Shown here piece by piece: positions 1 through 8,942 of a stretch of 64,000 nt of DNA (position 1 is its first letter; every line of letters begins with the position of its first letter). Origin of the DNA: JAADHX01 sp964569385 (GTDB taxonomy: Bacteria; Actinomycetota; Acidimicrobiia; Acidimicrobiales; Poriferisodalaceae). The DNA lies in NCBI GenBank assembly GCA_964569385.1, contig CAZMUM010000012.1, positions 46,232 through 110,231 of the forward strand, given 5' to 3'. Made by a program: the position numbers and the translations under genes. Below the pieces are notes generated by a model. The model saw only the letters and a list, made by a program, of their open reading frames with translations. It was not told where the DNA came from and did not search any database.

Positions 1-387
1 ATAGGAGGCAGTATCCAATCGATAGTCGATGATCTGGCCGGCTTCGAACCAGGCTCGGCTGGGCTGGGCTTCATCCATGGAGATGCCCAGCCCGGTCACT
101 TCTTTGTCGATGGCGGGCGTATCCAAGCGATCGACCTCGCCGACTGGACCGTAGGCGACATTGCCTTCGATCTGGCGGTGCTGACGCTCGACGAAACCAA
201 TCGACTCGACGATCTCGTCCTGATCCTCGACCCGAGTAACCGCCGTCAAGTGGTAGCCCGAGTAAAACTGTACTGGATGCTGCGGTTAGCAACTGAAATT
301 CGGTGGTTCGACGAACACGATTTCGACCCGACGCAGCTTCTCGACCGCCTTGGCTCAATGACATCGGGTAGGCGGCAACCCCGATAG
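1..387 (+). CDS. Aminoglycoside phosphotransferase-like kinase, C-terminal part (cut by the window edge)
   Basis: The frame is open from base 1, so the N-terminal lobe lies outside the window. The visible 128 residues hold the catalytic stretch of the APH/choline-kinase fold: an HGDAQPGHFFV loop followed about 13 residues later by an AIDLADW metal-binding motif and GDIAFDLAVL. In the family the loop is usually HGDxxxxN; here the Mg-binding Asn is replaced by His, so activity may be altered. The substrate cannot be read from this fragment. The stop lies 10 bp before the MFS gene, so the two are probably cotranscribed. Confidence 0.7.
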   Translation: MGGSIQSIVDDLAGFEPGSAGLGFIHGDAQPGHFFVDGGRIQAIDLADWTVGDIAFDLAVLTLDETNRLDDLVLILDPSNRRQVVARVKLYWMLRLATEIRWFDEHDFDPTQLLDRLGSMTSGRRQPR

Positions 388-397
388 TGTCCGCCCA

Positions 398-1663
398 GTG
401 ATCTCCGACGTCGTGACCCTTAGCGAGGCTGAGCGGGCAGCCCTTCAGCGACGCACTCTGTGGGTTCTATTCTCGGGCACAATCCCTGCTGGTGCCGCAA
501 CGTCTGGTGCGTTCGCCGCGGCGGCCACTTTAGGCGAACAGCTCACTGGCAGTGACGCCCTCGGCACCCTCGCCGCGGCTTGTATGACCGTCGGTGGGGC
601 GCTGGCAACGGTGCCCATCTCGCGCTTATCGAGCAGCCGCGGCCGCCGACCCGCGCTCCGAGCAGCATGGGCCATAAGCGGCGTGGGGGCATTCGTCGCC
701 TTTATAGCCGCCATCACCTCTACATACGCACTTCTGCTGCCTGGTCTCATTGCGTTTGGCGCAGGCAACGCCGGCACTCTTTCGGCTCGCTTCGCCGCCG
801 CCGACCTTGCCACCGAGAACCAGCGCGCCCGCGCTATCGGAATGCTCGTGTGGGGCGGAACGTTCGGCTCAGTATTTGGCCCGCTCCTCGCCCTCGGCCC
901 GGCGAGCGCTGCGGCCAGGGCCCTCGGGCTCCGCGAGCTGGCAGGTCCGTTCATCATGGCCACACTTTTGTTTGCCGTCGCGTCGTTGGCCATGGATCGA
1001 GGTCTGCGCCCAGACCCCTTGGTGGCCGCAGGAGGCCTCGGCCGCGCCGGCGACAGGGCCACACTCGCTGAGTCGTTCGCCAAGCTATGGCAACGGCCAC
1101 CGGCCCGTCTGGCCGTGGGGGCGATGGTTGTCGGCCAGTTTGTGATGGCTGGCATCATGGTCGCCACGCCTCTTCACATGAAAGATGGCGGCCAGGAGAT
1201 CAGGATCGTCGGATTCGTGATCTCGGTTCACATCATCGGCATGTACATGTTTGCCCCGATCGTGGGCCGAATTGTCGATGCGATGGGGCCACGGCTAACT
1301 ATCGCGGCGGGTGGATTCATCCTCTTGGTCGGTGCCGAACTTTCCGGCCGCACCGTAGCCGAAGATCGCACCGGGATATTTGTCGGTCTATTCCTGGTTG
1401 GGCTCGGCTGGAGTTTCGGAATCATCGCGGCGAGCTCTTTGCTGACCGCAACCTTCTCGCCGACAGAACGGGTCGTCGTGCAAGGTGCCGCAGACTTGGC
1501 GATGACAGCTGCGGGCGCAGCGGCAGGCCTCTTGTCTGGAGTGGTCCTCGCCCTACTAGGTTTCCGCGACCTTGGCCGCTACGGAGCCATAGTTGCTGGA
1601 ACGTTAGCTGTGGTTGCGTTAGCGTCGCTTGTCTCAGAACGACGACTGAAGCCTGTCGCCTGA
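398..1663 (+). CDS. MFS transporter, possibly for a carnitine/betaine-type substrate
   Basis: A 421-residue integral membrane protein with about 12 hydrophobic segments and the usual short loop between TM2 and TM3 (SRLSSSRGRRPALRA), typical of the major facilitator superfamily. The start is GTG. It sits 10 bp after the kinase fragment and 36 bp before the gamma-butyrobetaine hydroxylase-like gene, so it heads or belongs to the carnitine operon. Uptake of a quaternary amine or export of a product is inferred only from context. Nothing in the sequence fixes the substrate or the direction of transport. Confidence 0.85.
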   Translation: MISDVVTLSEAERAALQRRTLWVLFSGTIPAGAATSGAFAAAATLGEQLTGSDALGTLAAACMTVGGALATVPISRLSSSRGRRPALRAAWAISGVGAFVAFIAAITSTYALLLPGLIAFGAGNAGTLSARFAAADLATENQRARAIGMLVWGGTFGSVFGPLLALGPASAAARALGLRELAGPFIMATLLFAVASLAMDRGLRPDPLVAAGGLGRAGDRATLAESFAKLWQRPPARLAVGAMVVGQFVMAGIMVATPLHMKDGGQEIRIVGFVISVHIIGMYMFAPIVGRIVDAMGPRLTIAAGGFILLVGAELSGRTVAEDRTGIFVGLFLVGLGWSFGIIAASSLLTATFSPTERVVVQGAADLAMTAAGAAAGLLSGVVLALLGFRDLGRYGAIVAGTLAVVALASLVSERRLKPVA

Positions 1664-1699
1664 TCGGGGACAACTGGCTTGAGTTTGGGGGATCAAACT

Positions 1700-2893
1700 A
1701 TGGGGGTAGACAGTGCTGAGATCGGAACCCCGGACCACTATCGCTATCCATGGGATGAGCCGAACGCAGTGCAGTTGCGGGGAGACTTTGTTCATGTCGA
1801 GTGGCTAGATGGTGTGGCGCTGGATGCCTATTCTCTTTGGCTCTACGAAAACGACCCTGCTTCGGCGCTCGAACCCGTCAGCCGCGAGTGCACCATCGTT
1901 CCGTCGTCGTTGCCCGCCCCCAACTGCATTGTGCGAGCTTCGATTACCGACACCGGTTCGGTCCGTGTTGAGTGGTCGAGCGGTGGCAGCGCTGAGTTTC
2001 ACCCGGGCTGGTTGAGACACGTCGCCGGAGGCGCTCATGGGCCCGGTGCATTTCTCGAGCCGCGCGAAGCCTGGACGGCTGCCTCGCTCCCAGAGCCCCC
2101 AACTTCTTCTCTTTGCGCGCCTATCGACTCCGTAGCCGGCACGGCCGCGGCAGTCGAATGGCTAGAAAACCTCGGCCGCTACGGGCTTGGTCGGCTGCGT
2201 GGCATCGGCTCCGATGCTGATGCCCTAGTCGCCCTTATGAAAGAGGTGGGGCCCATTCGAGGTTCGAACTTTGGCGATGTGTTCACCGTGGAGGCCATCA
2301 TCGAGCCAGACTCCACTGCCAACACGGGTCTCGAACTCACTGCCCATACCGACCTTCCAACCCGCGAGACCCCACCAGGGTTTCAGTTCCTGCACTGCAT
2401 CGAGAATGGTGTCGCTGGAGGTCTTTCGTACATGACAGACGGACTCGCAATAATCGACCACCTGCGAGTCGCACACGGCGATGCGTACTTGGCGCTGAGC
2501 GAGCTCGACTGGATCTGGTTCAATCGCCAGGCCAACAACGATCACCGTTGGACCGGTCCGGTAATCGATCACGGAGGGCGGGGCTCGCCGACGACGATTC
2601 GAGCCTTCTACCCGGTCCGAAGTTTTCCGGCTATGGCCACCACCGACGTACCGCGCGCCTATGAGGCTCTACGCTTATTTCACCGCCTCGCCGACGATCC
2701 CGCTTTCAGGATCGAATTTCGGTTCGAACCCGGCGATGTCATTGGGTTCGACAACCGTCAGGTATTGCACGGCCGCAGCGGTTTCGACTCCGGCGGTCGG
2801 CGGGTACTGCGTGGTTGTTATGTCGACCGAGACGACGTGCTTTCGACCATGCGGGTGAATGCCCGTCGAGCTCAACCTGGAACCAAAACATGA
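1700..2893 (+). CDS. Gamma-butyrobetaine hydroxylase-like Fe(II)/2-oxoglutarate dioxygenase
   Basis: A 397-residue member of the TauD/BBOX group, which converts gamma-butyrobetaine to L-carnitine using O2 and 2-oxoglutarate. Residues 1 to about 115 form the small N-terminal domain, ending with FHPGWLRHV. The catalytic domain shows AHTDLPTRETPPGFQFLHC (the HxD iron ligands), GGLSYMTDG, the distal iron His in QVLHGRSGF and the 2-oxoglutarate Arg in RRVLRGCYVDRDD. The CxCxxC cluster that binds zinc in human BBOX1 is absent. ATG 1700 is preferred over an upstream TTG at 1679 because GGGGGA lies just before it. The stop overlaps the next start (ATGA). A related trimethylamino-acid substrate cannot be excluded. 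Confidence 0.83.
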   Translation: MGVDSAEIGTPDHYRYPWDEPNAVQLRGDFVHVEWLDGVALDAYSLWLYENDPASALEPVSRECTIVPSSLPAPNCIVRASITDTGSVRVEWSSGGSAEFHPGWLRHVAGGAHGPGAFLEPREAWTAASLPEPPTSSLCAPIDSVAGTAAAVEWLENLGRYGLGRLRGIGSDADALVALMKEVGPIRGSNFGDVFTVEAIIEPDSTANTGLELTAHTDLPTRETPPGFQFLHCIENGVAGGLSYMTDGLAIIDHLRVAHGDAYLALSELDWIWFNRQANNDHRWTGPVIDHGGRGSPTTIRAFYPVRSFPAMATTDVPRAYEALRLFHRLADDPAFRIEFRFEPGDVIGFDNRQVLHGRSGFDSGGRRVLRGCYVDRDDVLSTMRVNARRAQPGTKT

Positions 2894-3774
2894 GTGTTTT
2901 CATTACCTGCGCTGTCACCGGAAGCGGCGACACGGCCGCCAAATCCGACAAGGTTCCAGTCACCCCCGCCCAGATAGCCGACGATTGTGTCGCTGCGGCC
3001 CTGGCCGGGGCCGCAATAGTGCATGTTCACGTCCGCGACCCCGACACCGGCGCGCCGGTGCGAAACGTCGGCTACTACGAAGAGGTGGCCGAACGGGTCA
3101 GAGCCAACTCGGTCGACGTTGTCCTTAACCTCACTGCCGGCATGGGTGGCGATCTGGTCATCGGCTCAGCCGAACAGCCCCTCCCCCTCGATGATCGTGG
3201 CACTGACATGGTCGGTGCCACCGAACGGCTGGCCCACGTAGCCAGCATTCGACCCGAAATTTGCACCATCGACTGTGGTTCGATGAACTTTGGTGAGGGC
3301 GACTACGTCATGACCAACACAACATCGGTGCTTCATGCGATGGCCGCCCAAATAACGGCTCTCGGCGTCCGCCCCGAGATGGAAGTGTTCGACACCGGCC
3401 ACCTTTGGCAAGCCAAAAGCCTGGTCGAGGCCGGTCTCATTGACAACCCGGCCATGGTGCAGCTCTGTATGGGCATTCCGTGGGGTGCTCCCCCGGACTT
3501 GAACACGTTCATGGCCATGGTCAACAACATTCCAACCGACTGGACGTTCACCGCGTTTTCGATCGGCCGCCAGCAGATGCGCTATGTAGCCCTTGCGGCG
3601 CTCGCCGGTGGAAACGTACGCGTCGGGCTCGAGGACAATCTGTACCTCGGCAAGGGCCACAAGGCCACAAACGCCGAACTCGTGCACCACGCCGCCAAGA
3701 TACTGACCAACCTCGACTTCGGGGTCGCCTCCGCCGCCGAGGTCCGCGAGCGACTCGGGCTCACCAGTGGCTGA
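2890..3774 (+). CDS. Beta-keto acid cleavage enzyme (DUF849/BKACE), probable 3-dehydrocarnitine cleavage
   Basis: A 294-residue TIM-barrel enzyme of the BKACE family, which cleaves a beta-keto acid with acetyl-CoA to acetoacetate and a new acyl-CoA. Family marks are the N-terminal ITCAVTGSGD, the metal-binding IVHVHVRDPDTG, EVFDTGHLWQAKSLVEAG and the C-terminal VRVGLEDNLYLGKGHKATN. It sits between a gamma-butyrobetaine hydroxylase-like gene and a carnitine dehydrogenase, overlapping both by a few bases. 3-dehydrocarnitine is therefore the likely substrate, giving betainyl-CoA and acetoacetate; that activity is known for some family members. ATG 2890 overlaps the previous stop; an upstream in-frame extension would run deep into the dioxygenase gene. 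Confidence 0.9.
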   Translation: MSVFITCAVTGSGDTAAKSDKVPVTPAQIADDCVAAALAGAAIVHVHVRDPDTGAPVRNVGYYEEVAERVRANSVDVVLNLTAGMGGDLVIGSAEQPLPLDDRGTDMVGATERLAHVASIRPEICTIDCGSMNFGEGDYVMTNTTSVLHAMAAQITALGVRPEMEVFDTGHLWQAKSLVEAGLIDNPAMVQLCMGIPWGAPPDLNTFMAMVNNIPTDWTFTAFSIGRQQMRYVALAALAGGNVRVGLEDNLYLGKGHKATNAELVHHAAKILTNLDFGVASAAEVRERLGLTSG

Positions 3775-4753
3775 GGTCGCGGTCGTTGGTTGCGGCGTCA
3801 TCGGCGCCGCTTGGTCGGCTCGGCTACGTCTAAATGGACTCGACGTCAGAGTTTGCGATCCGTCTCCTGACGCATCGCGGATTCTCGACGAAGTTCTCGC
3901 CAACGCGACCGCAGCCTGGGCCGATCTCGGGTTGTCCGTCGGCATGCTCGGTGAGCTCACGATGAGTGCCAGTATCGCCGAGGCCGTCGCCGGAGTTCGC
4001 TGGGTTCAAGAGTGTGTGCCAGAACGACTTGTCACCAAACACTCGGTGCTGGCGGCGATCGACGACGCCGCCGAACCAACGACCGTTATCGCATCGTCGA
4101 CCTCTGGTTTCAAGCCAACCGAGTTGGCTAGCCCGCTATCGCACCCGGATCGTCTAATTGTTGGACATCCATTCAACCCGGTATATCTCTTGCCCCTCAT
4201 CGAGGTGGTCGGCGGCGAGAAGACGTCGACGGCCACGATCGATACCGCCATGGACTTCTACCGCGGCTTGGGGATGCACCCGCTCCATGTGAGGGTCGAG
4301 ATCGATGCGTTCATAGCCGATCGTTTGCTCGAAGCGGTCTGGCGCGAGGCCTTGTGGCTCGTGAACGACGACGTTGCAACCACCGAGGAGATCGACGACG
4401 CTATCCGTTACGGATTTGGTCTGCGTTGGGCCCAGATGGGCTTGTTCGAGACCTATCGAATCGCCGGTGGCGAGGGTGGAATGGCCCATTTTATGGGCCA
4501 GTTCGGCGAGGCGCTTAGTTGGCCGTGGACCAAACTGACGGACGTGCCAGAACTCACCGACGAACTAATTGCCAAGATTTCAGCACAATCCGACGAACAG
4601 TCAGGGCACCTCAACTTGAGGCAGCTCGAACGTCACCGAGACCAGAACCTAGCCGCCATATTGCGGGCGTTGGAGGCGAATCGGTGGGGTGCTGGGAAAA
4701 CCCTAGCCGAGCAGCGCTCGCGTTCGGATCGATCGGCTAACCGTCAGCTCTAA
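3767..4753 (+). CDS. L-carnitine dehydrogenase (3-hydroxyacyl-CoA dehydrogenase family)
   Basis: A 328-residue NAD-dependent dehydrogenase predicted to oxidise L-carnitine to 3-dehydrocarnitine. The N-terminal Rossmann motif is VVGCGVIGAAW. Features typical of carnitine dehydrogenases follow: VQECVPERL, SSTSGFKPTELA, VGHPFNPVYLLPLIEVV, RLLEAVWREALWLVNDDVA, IDDAIRYGFGLRWAQMG and the AGGEGGMAHFMGQFG block. Length matches characterised enzymes (about 320 residues). The start is GTG and overlaps the BKACE gene by 8 bp. The 3' end overlaps the convergent peptidase gene by 17 bp. Together with its two upstream neighbours it forms a compact carnitine oxidation operon. Confidence 0.88.
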   Translation: MAEVAVVGCGVIGAAWSARLRLNGLDVRVCDPSPDASRILDEVLANATAAWADLGLSVGMLGELTMSASIAEAVAGVRWVQECVPERLVTKHSVLAAIDDAAEPTTVIASSTSGFKPTELASPLSHPDRLIVGHPFNPVYLLPLIEVVGGEKTSTATIDTAMDFYRGLGMHPLHVRVEIDAFIADRLLEAVWREALWLVNDDVATTEEIDDAIRYGFGLRWAQMGLFETYRIAGGEGGMAHFMGQFGEALSWPWTKLTDVPELTDELIAKISAQSDEQSGHLNLRQLERHRDQNLAAILRALEANRWGAGKTLAEQRSRSDRSANRQL

Positions 4754-7718
4754 ATATCTCGATGCGGTTGTCCAGATCGATCAGCCTGGCTGCCAACGAA
4801 GACACGTCGCTACGGCTTGTGTCTGTAACCGCAAAGTAACGAACGAACAGCGTCCAAGCATCTTCGTCGTTGCGGCTCAACTCGAGGAGATCGTCGATCA
4901 AGTCACCATTGTTGACGAAGTTGAGTTCGTTGATCAAGATTGCCGCGGCATCGTCGAACTCTTCGCTAGAGATACCGCCGCTGGCTATGTCGGCGAGTTC
5001 GGCGAGCACGCGATCGTGTACTTCATCGAGGCGGTCCGGGTCGCCGTCAACTGTTACGAAGAGCTCAAGCCCGGGTTGGTCGGGGTCACTCACCGAGATG
5101 AAGGCTGAACCTCCGTTGTATGACGCACCTAGTTCCTCGCGAATCGTCGAAAAGAAACGGTGGCCCAGAATCGATTCGAGCAACAACGCCCCGGCCCGAT
5201 CTTGTTCGCTTGGTACTCCTTCGAGCGTGAACAACAGGTCGAAGCCCGCGCTGGCCGCGTCTTCGCCCGCCGACACCGTTGCCGACAAGATCCCTGACGG
5301 CTGGGTATCGGTGTAGTCGACCCACGTGTCGTCGGTGCCGGGTGGCAGCGTTGCCAGGTAGGCCTCGGCGAGCTCGACAATTGTGTCGAGATCAATATCG
5401 CCAGCAATTGCGACAACGAGGTCGTCCACCTGGCCAAACCGCTGACGATATAGATCTAGAGCAACGTCTGAGTCAGTGTCCTCGATCACGCTGGCTGGCA
5501 CGTAGAGGTCGCGATAGCCGTTGTCGCCGTAGCGAAGATCGATCAACGCTGAGAACGCGGTTCCTTGTGGGTCGGTTGCGTAGTAGTTCTCAGAACGCCT
5601 AGCCTGCTCGAGGGCATCGCGCCAGGCCACATCGTCGATTCGCGGCTCGGTGACGAACAGATGGAAGAGCTGGAACATGGCTTCGACATCATCGACACCG
5701 GCGCTAGCGGCGAACCCTTCCTCAAGTCGAGTAAGAAACGGCGTCACCGAGACAACAGATCCAGACAATGCCGTTTCTAGGTCGACAACGTCTAGGTCGC
5801 CCACACCACTGGCCGCAGCAGCCTCGACCGCGGCAACAGCCAAGGGTGCAATATCGGCCGAGAGCAGTGAGTAGCCGCCTTCTGACAAAGCGAGCAGCGA
5901 CACCTGGGCTTCGGCGATGTCGGAGTCGGTGAACATCACGACTACGCCATTCGCGAGCGTGATCTTGGTGGCCTCGACGCCTTGGCTGTCGATGGACTCG
6001 ATCGAGACTGCCGCGATGGCCTCGGGCCGCTCCATTAGATCCTGGCCTGGCGCGACGTTGCTCACCGCAAGTGCTGATGTCGCGTCGGCTTCGATTCCGC
6101 TGGCCACCGCGGCCTCAAGCTCCTCCAGGTCGACGTCGGCTGGGTCATTGCCAACCGCAAAGACCAGTGGAGCCGAGCGGCTCATAACGTATCGGTAGTG
6201 ATTGGTGAGGTCGTCGACGTTGAGATCATCGAGCACCGCTAGGAGCCTGTCGGCTGTCGCTGCGACCGTATCGAACTCGGCGCCTTCGAGAAAGTGGTTT
6301 ACAAGGCTGCCGGCAATGGTTGCGTCCTGACGGCTTCCGACTGATGCCACTGATTGCTCGAGGCCAGCCACATACTCGGCTGCGATCTGATCGAACAGCG
6401 CCGCGTCGAAACCGTTTACCAACAAGCCGTTGAGCTCTGCGAGAACCTGTTCGGTGGCTAGAATTTGGTCATCGCCGCCAAAGTTGAACCCGAATAGTCG
6501 TCGCTGCCTTACCATCTCGAAGGTTCCGCCGAATGGCTGGGCCACGTCGATGGTTCCTCTTGAAGCTGCGTTGTCTAGGTGCAGCGCCAGCATGTCATTG
6601 ATGAGGTCTTCAATCAGCCGTAGACGCTCGCCGCCAACAGTGGCTGGGTCCCAGTGCGGAAGCGGGAAGTCGAGTGAGATGCGTGGCTCAGGCCCTTCTG
6701 GGTGGGTGACAACACCGACGATCGGTTCGGTGATGTCTGGGAGGTCGCGATCGACGCTGTCGAGATCGCCGGCGCCCGGAGCCAAGTCAGAGAACTCACT
6801 TCTGACTAACTCCTCGAGGGTTTCGACATCGATGTCCCCAACCGCCACTACGGCCATGTTGTCTGGCCGGTACCACTTCTCGTACAGGGCGCGAAGTCGA
6901 TCGGCTGTGGTGGTCTCGGCCTGCTCGACGGTGCCCGACACCTCTCGGCCAGAGTACGGAGAGTTCGAGAGATAGGCAGCAAGGATCGGCTTGTTGATCA
7001 CTCCGCCGGCACTTTCGTCGCGGAGGCGAAGTTCCTCTCTGACGACACCGCGCTCCTCGATAACGTCGTCAGGCTCAATTGCGGCCGCCGACATCCATTC
7101 GCGGACGATGTCGAAGGCGGTCGCCACCGCAGCTGGGTCCGAGGTCGGGAGCGACAACTGGTAGATGGTCTCGTCGAACCAAGTGGATGCGTTTATGTCT
7201 GGCCCGATCGTCATGCCGAAGCCGCGGAGTGCGTCGTCGAGGGTCAGCTTGGGGAACTGCTCGGTGCCGTTGAACAACATGTGTTCAAGAAAGTGGGCCG
7301 ACCCAGCGTCGGGCACTGCTTGTTGGAGTGAGCCAACGTCGACGGCAAGCCTTAGCTCGAGTTTTCCACCAGGTGAGTCATTCGATGCAACAAAGTACGT
7401 CAACCCGTTGTCGAGTACACCCGTGCGTACCGCCGGATCGAGCGGGATCGGTGTGGAATCTGGGTTTGGCACGCTGAAATCGAGTCGGGGATCTCCCGTT
7501 GGGTCGGTGGTAACGGGCGCCGGGGCCGTGGTGGTCGCGGCCGCTGTTGTGCTGGTCGACGTAGCGGTAGCCGGCTCGGTTGTAGACGGCGTCGATGAGT
7601 CGTCGCCTCCGCTACAGCTTGCAGCTATCAGAGCCGTTGCAAGCAATGCTGCTGACACTGCTCGTCGCGAAGAATAGGAGGTCGAGTTAGATCGTTGTGC
7701 TTCCACACTGTTCCTCAT
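4737..7718 (-). CDS. M16-family zinc metallopeptidase, secreted lipoprotein
   Basis: About 993 residues. A basic N-terminus and hydrophobic stretch end in a lipobox (LIAASC, Cys about 35), followed by a Ser/Thr/Ala-rich linker to about residue 75, so the protein is exported and lipid-anchored. The first M16 domain has the inverted zinc motif HFLEH at about 142-146 and a downstream glutamate in the IEERGVVREELR segment. A second M16-like half (from about residue 600) lacks HxxEH, as in two-domain pitrilysin/PqqL-type proteins. The start is uncertain: ATG 7718 gives a normal signal peptide, while a TTG at 7748 would add 10 residues. It probably degrades peptides outside the membrane. Confidence 0.9.
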   Translation of the reverse strand: MRNSVEAQRSNSTSYSSRRAVSAALLATALIAASCSGGDDSSTPSTTEPATATSTSTTAAATTTAPAPVTTDPTGDPRLDFSVPNPDSTPIPLDPAVRTGVLDNGLTYFVASNDSPGGKLELRLAVDVGSLQQAVPDAGSAHFLEHMLFNGTEQFPKLTLDDALRGFGMTIGPDINASTWFDETIYQLSLPTSDPAAVATAFDIVREWMSAAAIEPDDVIEERGVVREELRLRDESAGGVINKPILAAYLSNSPYSGREVSGTVEQAETTTADRLRALYEKWYRPDNMAVVAVGDIDVETLEELVRSEFSDLAPGAGDLDSVDRDLPDITEPIVGVVTHPEGPEPRISLDFPLPHWDPATVGGERLRLIEDLINDMLALHLDNAASRGTIDVAQPFGGTFEMVRQRRLFGFNFGGDDQILATEQVLAELNGLLVNGFDAALFDQIAAEYVAGLEQSVASVGSRQDATIAGSLVNHFLEGAEFDTVAATADRLLAVLDDLNVDDLTNHYRYVMSRSAPLVFAVGNDPADVDLEELEAAVASGIEADATSALAVSNVAPGQDLMERPEAIAAVSIESIDSQGVEATKITLANGVVVMFTDSDIAEAQVSLLALSEGGYSLLSADIAPLAVAAVEAAAASGVGDLDVVDLETALSGSVVSVTPFLTRLEEGFAASAGVDDVEAMFQLFHLFVTEPRIDDVAWRDALEQARRSENYYATDPQGTAFSALIDLRYGDNGYRDLYVPASVIEDTDSDVALDLYRQRFGQVDDLVVAIAGDIDLDTIVELAEAYLATLPPGTDDTWVDYTDTQPSGILSATVSAGEDAASAGFDLLFTLEGVPSEQDRAGALLLESILGHRFFSTIREELGASYNGGSAFISVSDPDQPGLELFVTVDGDPDRLDEVHDRVLAELADIASGGISSEEFDDAAAILINELNFVNNGDLIDDLLELSRNDEDAWTLFVRYFAVTDTSRSDVSSLAARLIDLDNRIEIFRADG

Positions 7719-7802
7719 CGGCAGAGGCTTGCACATCACCAAGGGCAACGTGGCGCGCCGATTTGGCTAAGAAAGCACCATCGGCCCGGTACTGTCGGAC
7801 TA

Positions 7803-8933
7803 GTGCAGATCCCGGTAAGAATTGCCACCTCGCTCAAGACAACGGTCGCTCCCGGAACACTGTTGGCGATGGGCTACAGCACCGTTGTGCTGGTCTCGAC
7901 TCCCTTCCTTATTCCTGGAGTAATCGACGACTACAACGTCAGCCTAGGCACCGCCTCGCTGGTCTCGGTTTGTCAGCTGGGCGGATTTGTTGTCGGCTCG
8001 TTTTTTGCTGGCCGCGGGCTACAGCCAAAGGCGTCGATTCTACGAATCTCGCTGGTGCTCTCGGTCGTGGCCAACTTGGTGTCGGCGGCGGTGCCGACCT
8101 GGCCACTGCTTCTTGGCGCGCGCTCGGTGTCTGGTTTGGCACTCGGCCTTATTGCCTGGTTCGGGTGGTCCCAAGCGTTTGGTAGTTCCGCCAAGAGTGC
8201 CGACATCGCTGTTGTCGGACCTCTCATCGGTGTTGTCGCGGCTCCGGCGCTTGCCATAGCCGTCGAGATGGGAGGTTTACGAGCCCTGTTCCTGATGCTG
8301 GCCGGTCTCGCCGTGGTTCCACTGTTCTGGATTCGTGAGTCCGACGTGTCGGCGGTGGCTCGATCAAAGACAGCTCGGCGAAGCAAAGCTGTTCCGGCCG
8401 CGAGAGTTCTGCTCGGAGCCCTGTTCTTGTTCACTCTCGGCGGGTCGGGAGTGTTTCAGTTCGTTATTGTCGTCGGAGCCGCGGAGTTGGGGCTCACAAC
8501 GGCCACTATGTCGATTGCTTTTAGCCTGAACGCGCTTGCCGGGATCCCCGCGGCACGGTGGCCACTCGACCGTCGAGGCATCCCAGGCCCATGGATGGTG
8601 GCAACCGCATGCATGGCCTTAACCGTCGGGATGGCGTGGTCGCCGTGGCTGTTCGGTGCGGCCATCGTTATCTGGGGATTCACGTTCTGGATGGCTATTC
8701 CAGGCGTCTTCGCCGTTCTGGCTGCCAAATCGGCATATCCCGAACAGCGGGCCGGAGATGCTCAGGCCATCATGGCGGCCGGGCGGGTTGTCGGGCCTCT
8801 TCTGGGCGGGCTGGTTCTCGAAGCGTTCGGAAACGAAGTATTTGGCGTTCTGGGTTTCGTCACAATGGCCAGTGCCGGCCTGGCCGTGACCCTCATTCGA
8901 CTGTTCGCCGAACCTCGGGCCGACCTGGAATAG
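7803..8933 (+). CDS. MFS transporter
   Basis: A 376-residue polytopic membrane protein with regularly spaced hydrophobic helices and the GCRL-poor, Gly-rich pattern of the major facilitator superfamily (for example VSVCQLGGFVVGSFFAGRGL and WGFTFWMAIPGVFAVLAAK). The GTG at 7803 was chosen because it begins the hydrophobic N-terminus; the frame is open further upstream but that part is Arg/His-rich and overlaps the divergent peptidase start. The divergent intergenic region is about 85 bp. The gene ends 9 bp before engB. The substrate is unknown. Confidence 0.8.
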   Translation: MQIPVRIATSLKTTVAPGTLLAMGYSTVVLVSTPFLIPGVIDDYNVSLGTASLVSVCQLGGFVVGSFFAGRGLQPKASILRISLVLSVVANLVSAAVPTWPLLLGARSVSGLALGLIAWFGWSQAFGSSAKSADIAVVGPLIGVVAAPALAIAVEMGGLRALFLMLAGLAVVPLFWIRESDVSAVARSKTARRSKAVPAARVLLGALFLFTLGGSGVFQFVIVVGAAELGLTTATMSIAFSLNALAGIPAARWPLDRRGIPGPWMVATACMALTVGMAWSPWLFGAAIVIWGFTFWMAIPGVFAVLAAKSAYPEQRAGDAQAIMAAGRVVGPLLGGLVLEAFGNEVFGVLGFVTMASAGLAVTLIRLFAEPRADLE

Positions 8934-8942
8934 CCTAGGACA

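Noticed and set aside
3166..3960. A 264-codon minus-strand open frame across the BKACE and carnitine dehydrogenase genes
   Set aside because: It spans two overlapping genes with clear motifs on the other strand and encodes no recognisable domain.
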